Source: Candidatus Cyanaurora vandensis | GTDB lineage: Bacteria > Cyanobacteriota > Cyanobacteriia > Gloeobacterales > Anthocerotibacteraceae | DNA: 38,669 nucleotides | Assembly: GCF_013285555.1 (NCBI RefSeq) | Contig: NZ_JAAXLT010000185.1 | Coordinates: 1-38,669, forward strand | Reading direction: 5' to 3' | Part shown: one piece after another, positions 1-7,000 of the stretch | How the letters are laid out: each line of letters opens with the position of its first letter | Position numbering within the stretch: the first letter of the stretch is position 1 | Translations under genes and position numbers: made by a program | The notes under the pieces: model-generated | What the model saw: only the letters and a program-made list of their open reading frames with translations | What the model was told of the DNA's origin: nothing | The model's database searches: none

Positions 1-76
1 AAAGGAGAAGTTATTTTAGACAATAAATCATCGATATTTTAAAATCAAAAGCTCTTAGGAGCTAATTTCCTATCAT

Positions 77-120
77 CCTATTAATAAATCGAGGTTCCCC
101 TATTAATAAATCGAGGTTCC
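77..120. repeat. Perfect tandem duplication of a 22-bp unit
   Basis: Positions 77-98 and 99-120 are identical 22-base units beginning CCTATTAATAAATC and ending GAGGTTCC. Only these two full copies are present; the match fades after 121. It lies just beyond the 3' end of the minus-strand gene pair, in AT-rich DNA. A simple tandem duplication is the most economical reading; there is no sign of a CRISPR or of an integron site. Confidence 0.85.
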
Positions 121-143
121 CTACATTTCTTGGGCGCTGCACT

Positions 144-428
144 TCATTCTTCAACTTGCAGCTCTTTAAGGTTCTTCAAGGCTTCACGAATCGCAAAAAC
201 TCCCACACCCGCAATAAAAAATGCATAATTCATATTTATTTGTTTTTGTTCATTAGCCCATTCGCATATATCAGGTGCCTTGCATAAAGCACTGTGACAG
301 GGAGAAGACTCCCATCCTTCTTCATCGCACATTGTTGTATCAATCTCATTAATACTATCAACACTAATACTGCCGTCTCTTATTGTCGGTCCTAGTAATG
401 AAGTAAAAAAACAAGATGCGCCAATCAC
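144..428 (-). CDS. Small hypothetical membrane protein, second gene of a related pair
   Basis: No family is recognised. The 94-residue frame starts with GTG at 428, which overlaps the upstream gene's TAG stop (TAGTG), so translation is probably coupled. It has a hydrophobic N-terminal stretch, a Cys-containing middle part and a C-terminal hydrophobic segment (around MNYAFFIAGVGVF). The block with DICEWANEQ followed by MNYAFFIAG resembles DVCELAQK followed by MNYKLYMGG in the upstream gene, so the two look like tandem paralogous modules. The frame stays open upstream to about 518 and there encodes further hydrophobic sequence (such as RLPFSWLPFILVIGAS), so the true N-terminus may lie inside the upstream gene, or the two may once have been one protein. 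Clearly more AT-rich than the genes to its right. Confidence 0.5.
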   Translation of the reverse strand: MIGASCFFTSLLGPTIRDGSISVDSINEIDTTMCDEEGWESSPCHSALCKAPDICEWANEQKQINMNYAFFIAGVGVFAIREALKNLKELQVEE

Positions 429-769
429 TAATATAAAGGGTAACCATGAAAAGGGAAGCCTCCAAAAAAGACCTGAAGCGAGAACAACAGAAATACTCTT
501 AGACCACCCATATACAATTTATAATTCATACCTTCATCACTTATTTTCTGAGCCAATTCGCATACATCGGACACCTTGTCGTCATATGAAAAACATAATA
601 CTGCGGCTGTGTATGCATCAAATGGATCTTTGACAAATCCCATATAAAATGACCAACCAAGAGAAACTGAGGCAAAAACAAGGATAACTTTACACCCATT
701 TTTGGATGATGTAAGAGAAAGAATGGAAGAAAAAAGAAGAATAAATAAAAAATATGTAATCCCGTCCAT
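428..769 (-). CDS. Small hypothetical membrane protein, first gene of a related pair
   Basis: No family is recognised. The 113-residue protein starts at ATG 769 and appears to have three membrane segments: residues about 4-20, 27-44 and 88-106. The loop between the second and third carries two cysteines (AVLCF and DVCELAQ) that could face the periplasm. A similar Cys-loop/MNY/hydrophobic pattern recurs in the next gene, with which it overlaps by one base. Shine-Dalgarno-like purines (AGAGAAG) lie rather far upstream. Near the 3' end there is a run of six T (464-469 read on minus) where a one-base slip would move ribosomes into the hydrophobic open frame of the second gene. Confidence 0.5.
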   Translation of the reverse strand: MDGITYFLFILLFSSILSLTSSKNGCKVILVFASVSLGWSFYMGFVKDPFDAYTAAVLCFSYDDKVSDVCELAQKISDEGMNYKLYMGGLRVFLLFSLQVFFGGFPFHGYPLY

Positions 770-859
770 AAAAAAATATGTAACTTCTCTAATGCGTCAT
801 TTTCCTTTCTAAGTTACAAAGCAGTCTAGCACAAAACTGTTACATCTGAACGGCATTAT

Positions 860-977
860 CCTCTGGGGTTTGTCCGGCAATACCAGCGATGGAACCTACT
901 TGCTACCAAGAGAGTAGTGCTGAAATGCATGCTGGGGTGGGCTTCCACCGATTAAGCTAAAATTGGCTCCCAGAAGG
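860..977. ncRNA. Possible structured RNA (multi-helix element)
   Basis: This gene-free stretch can fold into several nested helices. An outer stem pairs CCTCTGGG (860-867) with CCCAGAAGG (969-977, one bulge). An inner stem pairs CCAGC (883-887) with GCTGG (931-935) around a hairpin CTACT (896-900)/AGTAG (913-917). Next to it are a GGTGG/CCACC hairpin with a GCTT loop (936-949) and an AGCTA/TGGCT hairpin (955-968). The size and closed outer stem would suit a small RNA such as 6S, or a riboswitch, but I recognise no conserved core of either. The strand is not settled: read on minus it follows tRNA-Ser and precedes the small membrane genes. Hand-drawn pairing only. Confidence 0.25.
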
Positions 978-1000
978 CTTTAAATCGTTGAAATTAAGTA

Positions 1001-1085
1001 CGGAGAGGGTGGGATTCGAACCCACGGAAGGTTTCCCTTCGGCGGTTTTCAAGACCGCTCCATTCGACCACTCTGGCACCTCTCC
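1001..1085 (-). tRNA. tRNA-Ser (anticodon UGA)
   Basis: Read on minus, the seven-base acceptor strand GGAGAGG (from 1085) pairs with CCTCTCC just before the discriminator base at 1001. The anticodon loop reads CTTGAAA, giving TGA and thus serine UCA codons. The long variable arm, typical of class II serine tRNAs, is a GAAGGGAAACCTTC-type hairpin, and the T arm has GGGTTCGAATCCC. No CCA is encoded after the discriminator, so it must be added after transcription. Confidence 0.97.
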
Positions 1086-1174
1086 TCGCCCTCCTACCCT
1101 ACCATCTGGTGGGTGAGCTGGGCTATCCAGGGGAGAGCGGGCGGTTTACAATTGAGCAGTTTTAGGAGAATACC

Positions 1175-1279
1175 ATGGGCATCATTGGCAGCACCGCACT
1201 CATTATCGCTGTGGCAACCCTAGTTGGACTCGCCCTGGGGTTTTTAATTATCCGGGTCCGGGGCGAAGTTAAGGAGTAA
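1175..1279 (+). CDS. petM: Cytochrome b6f complex subunit PetM (34 residues)
   Basis: A 34-residue single-helix protein with an ATG at 1175 and a good ribosome site (AGGAGA, 1164-1169). After a short lumenal-side N-terminus, residues 8-26 form one membrane helix containing TLVGLALGFLIIRVRG. This matches the PetM pattern of a helix with GL-x-LG and GF-x-I followed by a basic, then acidic tail. PetM is a small peripheral subunit of the cytochrome b6f complex in photosynthetic membranes, linking photosystem II and I electron flow; it is usually 32-36 residues. A possible -10 box, TACAAT, lies at 1147-1152. The next gene starts 36 bases downstream, so co-transcription is possible but not functionally obvious. 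PetM is preferred over PetG, PetN or PsaM by the helix pattern. Confidence 0.8.
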   Translation: MGIIGSTALIIAVATLVGLALGFLIIRVRGEVKE

Positions 1280-1315
1280 TGCGGTAGAGTAGGGGGCAAG
1301 TCGTGAGGGGTGCCG

Positions 1316-3349
1316 ATGCGTGTCCAGTCCTGGTCTTTGGGGTTGGTGGGAGCGATAGTCTTGGGTTCGGCGGTGTGGGCCAACAGTGGGCGGGTACCCG
1401 CGCCTAGCCTCCCGCGCTCAGAACGGGTCCGTCAGCTTCAAAACTCGATTCCCCAAGCCCGGACCAGCGCGGAGCAAGCAGCCCTACGCTATGTATTAGC
1501 AAGTACGCTCCAGGATTTAGGTGATAGTCAGGGTGCCCTAGGCGTGTTGACCGGATTAGAAGGGCAATACTCAGTCCTCAAAGAACGAATTCTAGTCAAA
1601 CAGGCGCAACTCCTCGCCAATTCACCCGCCGCCTCAGCTAAGTGGCAAGAAGTATCACGCCAGGGGGGAGTCCTCCAACCCGAGGCCCTCTATCAACTGG
1701 GACTCAAGGGTGACCAAGAGGCTTGGCAACAACTGAGCCGTCGGTTCCCTGGTCATCCCCGGACTGCACTAGTTTTGAGTGCTTGGCTTGACCGTGCCCC
1801 GAATCAGGGGCTTTATTTGCGCCAATGGTTGACCTATTTTGCTGACCAGCCCGCCAGTGTCCGCTATGGCAAGCAACTAGAGACCCTTTCGCCCACTGCC
1901 AGTGAATGGGAACAACTCGCTCGGATGTATTACCGGCATAAAGAATACCAAAAGACCTTGATGGCTCTGGACCGTGCCCCATTGAGTGCGCTCAATCTAT
2001 TGTTAATGGGGAAGAGCTACCGGGCGATTAAACAGGATGACCGGGCGCGGGCGACCTGGGACCGCTTGGCCCAAGGTTTCCCCGACCAGCCCGAGGCCGC
2101 CCAGGGGCAACTGCTCAAGGCCACCCTCGTTCCTAAAACCCAACGCGTCAATTTTTATCAGCAGGTCGCCCTGAATTTTCCAGCTGTGGGCGGGACGGCC
2201 CTCTGGGAGGCCACCAAAGTCGCTAGTGGTGGGACGCAAGACGGGTTGTACCAGCAGTTAGTGAGTCGATTCCCCAAGAGCGATGAAGCGGTGGATGCCG
2301 CCTGGGAACTGGCCTGGGGTGCGGCGAACCGGGGGGATTTGATGACGGCGCGGACTTTGGGGGCGCGGGCCTTGACGGACTTCCCGATGGATAAATACAC
2401 TACGCCCCGGTTGGGATTTTGGGCGGGCCGGTGGGCGGAGGACCAGGGGGACCGCAAGGAAGCCCGGGCTGCCTTTCAGACCGTGCTCCAGCGTTTCCCG
2501 GCCTCCTACTACAGTTGGCGGTCAGCGGCCCATCTGGGGCTGGTGAAGGGGGAGTTTCAGGTGCGCCAACTCGACCAACCCGTGCGGATTGGCGAGAATC
2601 CCGGCCCCTTGCCCGATGGTTCGCCCGTGGTCCAGGAGCTTTATGAACTAGGGCTAATTCAAGAAGCACAAGCCCAGTACCAAGCTGAAACCTACGCCGC
2701 CCTCCCCAGCCCCCGTCAGCAAGCGACCCAGGCTATTTTCCAACAGGCGACGGGCCAGAATCTGGCGGCTCTGCGGCAACTGTTGCCCCTGGCCTATGAG
2801 GACACCGAGCGGATGGTGGACCTACACCGTTTCCCGAGCTTTTGGGCAGCGGCCTACCCCACCCCCCACTGGTCCCAACTCGTCCTGTGGTCCAACCAAC
2901 AAAACAGTAACCCGCTACTGGCCTTGAGTTTGATGCGTCAGGAGTCTGCCTTTGAACCGACGATCCGTTCTCGGGCCGGGGCTTTGGGGCTGATGCAGGT
3001 CATGCCCAGCACAGGCCGTCAGATTGCCGGGAGCTTGGGGGTCAGTCAATATAGTCTGACCAACCCCAGCGATAACATCCGTTTTGGTACCTGGTATCTT
3101 GCCCATACCCATGACCGTTGGCGGGATAACTCGCTCTTGGCGGTGGCGAGTTACAACGCGGGGCCGGGGAATGTCAACAAATGGACCAAAACCCTCTCGC
3201 TGGCGGACCCGGAACGGTTTGTCGAGTTGATTCCTTTTCGGGAAACCAAGGGTTACGTAAAGTCGGTTTTCGGCAACTATTGGAATTATCTCCGGCTCTA
3301 CAGCCCGAGCTTCCAGCAACGCTTGGCCCAAGTCCCGCCCGTCAGCTAG
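1316..3349 (+). CDS. Lytic murein transglycosylase (Slt70-type, TPR plus SLT domain)
   Basis: Cleaves the glycan strand of peptidoglycan between MurNAc and GlcNAc, forming 1,6-anhydro ends, in the periplasm. The N-terminus is a signal peptide (residues 1-23, ending SAVWA). Residues about 30-500 are alpha-helical TPR-like repeats as in Slt70 and in YfgC/Slt cyanobacterial homologues. The C-terminal SLT domain, about 525-660, has the family signatures: LMRQESAF with catalytic Glu543, AGALGLMQVMPSTGRQ, and ASYNAGPGNVNKW. Of two possible starts, GTG 1310 and ATG 1316, I chose ATG because GAGG at 1305-1308 sits at normal distance and the signal peptide begins MRVQ. The length is normal for the family. 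It is followed 19 bases later by a small gene. Confidence 0.93.
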   Translation: MRVQSWSLGLVGAIVLGSAVWANSGRVPAPSLPRSERVRQLQNSIPQARTSAEQAALRYVLASTLQDLGDSQGALGVLTGLEGQYSVLKERILVKQAQLLANSPAASAKWQEVSRQGGVLQPEALYQLGLKGDQEAWQQLSRRFPGHPRTALVLSAWLDRAPNQGLYLRQWLTYFADQPASVRYGKQLETLSPTASEWEQLARMYYRHKEYQKTLMALDRAPLSALNLLLMGKSYRAIKQDDRARATWDRLAQGFPDQPEAAQGQLLKATLVPKTQRVNFYQQVALNFPAVGGTALWEATKVASGGTQDGLYQQLVSRFPKSDEAVDAAWELAWGAANRGDLMTARTLGARALTDFPMDKYTTPRLGFWAGRWAEDQGDRKEARAAFQTVLQRFPASYYSWRSAAHLGLVKGEFQVRQLDQPVRIGENPGPLPDGSPVVQELYELGLIQEAQAQYQAETYAALPSPRQQATQAIFQQATGQNLAALRQLLPLAYEDTERMVDLHRFPSFWAAAYPTPHWSQLVLWSNQQNSNPLLALSLMRQESAFEPTIRSRAGALGLMQVMPSTGRQIAGSLGVSQYSLTNPSDNIRFGTWYLAHTHDRWRDNSLLAVASYNAGPGNVNKWTKTLSLADPERFVELIPFRETKGYVKSVFGNYWNYLRLYSPSFQQRLAQVPPVS

Positions 3350-3368
3350 CCCCACTGGAGGAATCACG

Positions 3369-3686
3369 ATGATCCAACTTTTAAGCCCCAACGGTACCTT
3401 TGAACTGGCTGAAGAGAGCCGTGGGGTCCTGTTTCAGTTGTTGCACAGTCCCCCATTTTGTGAACAGATTAGTCAGCAGTTGGGTTGTGCCAGTGTGCAA
3501 TTCCTGGAGTTACTCTTTCAGCCCGTCCCCTATAGTCCCCGGACCCGCCACGGGATGCCCCCGGAGTTTGAGCCGTACTTCCATTCCGCTGAACACGCGG
3601 TAATCAACGTCCCCGCCAATTTCCTATTCAAGTCCCGCATCAGTCAACCCAGTCGGCTCTGTGCTATTTACCGTCGAGTGCTTTAG
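3369..3686 (+). CDS. Hypothetical protein of 105 residues
   Basis: No family is recognised. The start ATG 3369 has a strong ribosome site (TGGAGGAATC) just after the transglycosylase stop, so it is likely translated from the same transcript. The sequence is soluble, with no signal peptide or membrane segment. The N-terminal part looks ordered (LLSPNGTFELAEESRGVLFQLL), but the last 20 residues are basic and less convincing. From about 3610 another frame (the one of the next gene) is open and reads plausibly, e.g. GSVLFTVECFRDDTPAIVKF, so the present C-terminus could result from a frameshift. Confidence 0.55.
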   Translation: MIQLLSPNGTFELAEESRGVLFQLLHSPPFCEQISQQLGCASVQFLELLFQPVPYSPRTRHGMPPEFEPYFHSAEHAVINVPANFLFKSRISQPSRLCAIYRRVL

Positions 3687-3738
3687 GGATGACACTCCCG
3701 CCATTGTAAAATTTATGGGTAGCCAAGGAGTCCAGTCC

Positions 3739-4131
3739 ATGCGTGCGTCAGGAACTTTTACTGTTTCCATGAAGCCCCAGACACCCTCCGAGGAACTAGC
3801 AGGGGGGTCCCTCGGGCGGATGTTGCTAGACAAGCAGTTCGAGGGCGGTCTCGTTGCTGTGGGCAAGGGCGAAATGCTCACGGCTATTACCCAGATCCAA
3901 GGCTCAGCGGGCTACGTTGCTATTGAGCACGTCACGGGTACCCTCCATGGACAGCAGGGCAGTTTCGTGTTTCAGCATTCCGGTACGATGACGCGGGGAG
4001 CACAGCAACTAGCCATCACGGTTGTGCCCGATTCGGGTACTGAGGCGTTGACAGGTATTACGGGTCAGTTCACGCTCAGCATCGTGGATAGTCAGCACTT
4101 CTACGAGTTTGAATACTCGCTCCCGCAATAA
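3739..4131 (+). CDS. DUF3224 family protein
   Basis: A 130-residue single-domain protein resembling the DUF3224 family, small beta-barrel proteins of unknown biochemical role. Family-like features are the opening GTFTV-x-MKPQTP, GGSLGRMLLDKQFEGGL, GTLHGQQGSFVFQHSGTM, and the C-terminal GTEALTGITGQFTLSI followed by HFYEFEYSLP. The start was chosen at ATG 3739 because AAGGAG (3725-3730) lies eight bases upstream and family members begin about here. The same frame is open further upstream to GTG 3661, giving 26 extra residues, but that is less likely. No catalytic residues can be named. It lies 52 bases after the 105-residue gene on the same strand. Confidence 0.8.
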   Translation: MRASGTFTVSMKPQTPSEELAGGSLGRMLLDKQFEGGLVAVGKGEMLTAITQIQGSAGYVAIEHVTGTLHGQQGSFVFQHSGTMTRGAQQLAITVVPDSGTEALTGITGQFTLSIVDSQHFYEFEYSLPQ

Positions 4132-4384
4132 ATTCACCCGACGAGTTCCTGCTCAAAGCAGCCCAAAGTCTAAGGCCCTGAGCAAAAAACCTTGTTTACT
4201 AGCAGAACTTACCCAGAGCAAGAGGAGTCGGTCGGATAGTGGAGCCGTGACCTGCCCTTTAGCCTATGGTACAGGCCAAACCATCTATCAACGCCAGCAG
4301 GGGCTACGCTCTGGGTGGTTGATACAGCAACTGAAGCACCCGGCTAGGCCGATCGCTCTTGCGTAAGTCCTGAATACTCTTGCG
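4132..4384. other. Intergenic stretch between convergent genes
   Basis: About 250 bases without a convincing gene. A frame of 85 codons overlapping the DUF3224 end (4109-4366) is basic and compositionally poor, has no ribosome site and is judged spurious. I see no tRNA, repeat or promoter here. Confidence 0.5.
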
Positions 4385-4423
4385 CCCCTACCTTGCTCGT
4401 GGGGGAGAGGCTGGAGGTAGGGG
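4385..4423. terminator. Inverted repeat at the end of convergent genes
   Basis: CCCCTACCT (4385-4393) pairs perfectly with AGGTAGGGG (4415-4423) across a 21-base loop. It lies just past the cyclase stop on minus, where a transcription end is expected. There is no T-run on either side, so this is not a textbook intrinsic terminator. Confidence 0.35.
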
Positions 4424-4431
4424 GCATGACC

Positions 4432-5307
4432 TCAACACAACTGGAAGTAGATTACATCGGGCGAGGGGTTTTCTAGGGAGAGGCCGAGACTAATCTCGCC
4501 CTGTCCACGCAAAAGCATTTCCTCACGACGCAGATAGGTAATCTCACCTTCGATACGGACGAAAGTGCCATTGGTACTCTGGTCAATCAAGAAGAATTTG
4601 CCCCGGCGGTACTCGATGCGGGCGTGGATGCGGGAGGTGAATTCGTTCTGGATCGTCAAGTCATTGTGACGTTCACGACCCACACTCATCGTGGCGCGTT
4701 GGGCGTTGAGTTCCAGATGTTGTTGGCCTAGGCGCAACTTGAGTTGTCCCTGAGTCGGTAGGGCACTGCTACGTTCACTGCCGAAAGTGGTCAAACCTTC
4801 GCCCTGCCAAATCACCTCATAGACCGCAATCGCTTCGCGTTTACCCTTGACGAGGGCTTGCTCAATGTGACGGGTACCAGACCGAAAGGCTGGGGTCAGG
4901 TGACTGACCGTCTGTTGGGTGGTGAGGACTTGACCAGCTTTTGCTAAGGAAACCATCCGCGCCGCCACATTCACTGCATCCCCAAAAACATCCTCGGGCG
5001 ACCGAATTACCGGGCCGTAGTGAAAGCCGACCCGCACTTGGGGGACGACCGTGAGTTGCGGTCCCAGACAGGCTTGCAGGGCACAGGCCGCCCAAGCCGC
5101 TTGGTCTACGGTACTGAAAACACTCAAGACTTCATCGCCAATTGTCTTGATCACCGTCCCGTCATGTTTTTGGACGACCTCACACATGCAGGCTAACCAC
5201 TGGCTCACCAGCCTTTGGGCACTGGTATTACCCAGTTCTTCGTAGAGGGCAGTACTGCCACTGATATCAGCAAAAAGCACAGCAAGGGGCAAGCTATGGT
5301 TCGACAT
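4432..5307 (-). CDS. Class III adenylate/guanylate cyclase with C-terminal FHA domain
   Basis: Makes cyclic AMP (or possibly cGMP) from the nucleoside triphosphate; the FHA domain binds phosphothreonine peptides. The catalytic domain spans about residues 8-170. The two metal-binding aspartates are visible as Asp14 (LFADISGSTAL) and Asp58 (KTIGDEV), and the transition-state pair as Asn113 and Arg117 (GDAVNVAARM). The FHA domain, about 190-275, has the core GRERHNDLTI, SRIHARI and STNGTFV. It has no membrane segment, so it is probably cytoplasmic. This cyclase-FHA arrangement occurs in cyanobacteria and suggests that Ser/Thr phosphorylation controls or localises the enzyme. Nucleotide specificity cannot be read with confidence. 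It is a single-gene unit, divergent from nadE with a gap of about 75 bases. Confidence 0.9.
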   Translation of the reverse strand: MSNHSLPLAVLFADISGSTALYEELGNTSAQRLVSQWLACMCEVVQKHDGTVIKTIGDEVLSVFSTVDQAAWAACALQACLGPQLTVVPQVRVGFHYGPVIRSPEDVFGDAVNVAARMVSLAKAGQVLTTQQTVSHLTPAFRSGTRHIEQALVKGKREAIAVYEVIWQGEGLTTFGSERSSALPTQGQLKLRLGQQHLELNAQRATMSVGRERHNDLTIQNEFTSRIHARIEYRRGKFFLIDQSTNGTFVRIEGEITYLRREEMLLRGQGEISLGLSLENPSPDVIYFQLC

Positions 5308-5383
5308 AGGGCCAGGGAGGACGGGTTCTTAGGATGATGATAGCCCTAACGGTTTACCGGGGTCCGTATGTCAAGATTTGAGT

Positions 5384-7000
5384 ATGCGTATGGCCCTCTT
5401 GCAACTCAATCCCACCGTGGGTGACCTGACGGGTAATCAGACCCAGATCCGGGAGGCTGTCCGGGGTCTAGGGGAGTCCGTGGACCTTGTGGTTACGTCA
5501 GAACTCTCCTTAGTCGGCTATCCGCCACAGGACTTGTTGCTCCAACCGAGTTTCGTTACCCGTTGCTGGCAGCACTGTGAGCAGCTAGCCCAGGAACTCG
5601 CCGGTTCGCCCCCGGTATTAGTGGGACTGCCTACGGTCAATCCCCATAGCCCCGGTCGTCCGCTTTTCAACAGTGCCGTGCTGCTTCATGAGGGTCAGAT
5701 CCAGCAGACTTTCCATAAAACCCTACTGCCGACCTACGATGTTTTTGACGAAGACCGCTACTTTGAACCCGCCTCCCCTACGCCGCTCTTGATTTTGGGT
5801 CAGGAACGGATTGGGGTGAGTATCTGTGAAGATCTCTGGAATGACCGCGATTATTGGGACCGTCCGCGCTATCACCAAGACCCGGTAGCAGCTTGGGCCG
5901 CAGCGGGAGCGACGTATTTAGTCAATCTCTCCGCCTCTCCCTACAGCCGTGGCAAACAGACCCGCCGCGAAGCCATGCTGGGTAAACTCTGTCACAAACA
6001 TCAGTTACCGCTGGTTTATGTGAATCAGGTGGGCGGCAATGACGACTTGATTTTTGATGGTTACAGTTGTGCCTTTGACCGCTTGGGCCGGTTGATAGCC
6101 CGCGCTCCCGGCTTTACCCCGGCGGTTTTAATCGTAGACACAGTGGGAACTATGGCACCCCTCCTGCCTGAGCTTGAGGAAGTAGGGACGGCCCTAGTGT
6201 TAGGAACCCGCGATTATATCCGTAAATGTGGCTTTAAACAGGTTTTATTAGGGCTATCGGGCGGGATTGACTCAGCAGTGACGGCGGTAATTGCAGCGCA
6301 GGCCCTGGGTCCTGAGCATGTCCTCGGGGTGTTGATGCCCTCGCCCTATTCCAGTGCCGCGAGTGTGACCGATAGCTTAGAACTCGCCCAAGCCTTAGGC
6401 ATACAAACTCTAACCATCCCGATCCAACCCGCGATGAACGCTTTTGACCAGATGCTGAGCGGAGCTTTTGCAGACTATGCCCCCGATGTCACGGAGGAAA
6501 ATATCCAATCGCGCTTGCGGGGCAACATTTTGATGGCCCTCACCAATAAATACGGGGCCATGCTCCTGACCACGGGTAACAAATCAGAGCTAGCGGTGGG
6601 CTACTGCACGATCTACGGCGATATGTGCGGGGGCTTAGCGGTCATTGCGGACCTCCTGAAAACCCAGGTCTATCACCTCGCCCACTGGCTCAACCGCGAC
6701 CGCATAGTTATTCCTGCCGATATTTTGACCAAACCCCCCTCCGCCGAGTTGCGCCCCGACCAAACCGACCAGGATGCCCTCCCGCCCTATGCCCTCCTCG
6801 ACGCAGTGCTCGAACAACACCTCACCTACCACGCCGACCATGCGGAACTAGTCGCCCAAGGCTTCCCCGCTCCCGTGGTCGCGCAGGTCCTCCGCTGGGT
6901 CCGCAATGCCGAGTTCAAACGTCGGCAAGCTCCGCCGGGACTCAGGGTGACGGAGCGGGCTTTTGGGACGGGCTGGCGGCTGCCGATTGCCCGCGCCTAG
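5384..7000 (+). CDS. nadE: Glutamine-dependent NAD+ synthetase
   Basis: Last step of NAD+ synthesis: amidates nicotinic acid adenine dinucleotide using ATP and ammonia released from glutamine. The N-terminal nitrilase-like glutaminase domain (about 1-260) has the catalytic triad Glu40 (TSELSLVGYPP), Lys112 (FHKTLLPTYDVFDE) and Cys148 (GVSICEDLW). The C-terminal synthetase domain (about 265-538) has the ATP pyrophosphatase P-loop LGLSGGIDSAV and the later TTGNKSELAVGYCT and KPPSAELRPDQTDQD motifs. The total of about 538 residues is normal for this two-domain type. ATG 5384 was preferred to TTG 5378 because relatives begin close to M-R-x-A-L-x-QLNPTVGD. The stop is interlocked with the convergent flavodiiron gene: CTAG at 6997-7000 gives TAG on both strands. 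Confidence 0.96.
   Translation: MRMALLQLNPTVGDLTGNQTQIREAVRGLGESVDLVVTSELSLVGYPPQDLLLQPSFVTRCWQHCEQLAQELAGSPPVLVGLPTVNPHSPGRPLFNSAVLLHEGQIQQTFHKTLLPTYDVFDEDRYFEPASPTPLLILGQERIGVSICEDLWNDRDYWDRPRYHQDPVAAWAAAGATYLVNLSASPYSRGKQTRREAMLGKLCHKHQLPLVYVNQVGGNDDLIFDGYSCAFDRLGRLIARAPGFTPAVLIVDTVGTMAPLLPELEEVGTALVLGTRDYIRKCGFKQVLLGLSGGIDSAVTAVIAAQALGPEHVLGVLMPSPYSSAASVTDSLELAQALGIQTLTIPIQPAMNAFDQMLSGAFADYAPDVTEENIQSRLRGNILMALTNKYGAMLLTTGNKSELAVGYCTIYGDMCGGLAVIADLLKTQVYHLAHWLNRDRIVIPADILTKPPSAELRPDQTDQDALPPYALLDAVLEQHLTYHADHAELVAQGFPAPVVAQVLRWVRNAEFKRRQAPPGLRVTERAFGTGWRLPIARA

Noticed and set aside
77-120. CRISPR-like repeat
   Set aside because: Only two directly adjoining copies without spacers.
2158-2669. 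Several long minus-strand frames inside the transglycosylase gene
   Set aside because: They follow from high GC and codon bias of the real gene; the sequences are rich in Arg, Pro and Gly without family features or ribosome sites.
4109-4366. 85-codon frame after DUF3224
   Set aside because: It overlaps the end of the DUF3224 gene, has no ribosome site, and reads as basic low-quality protein.
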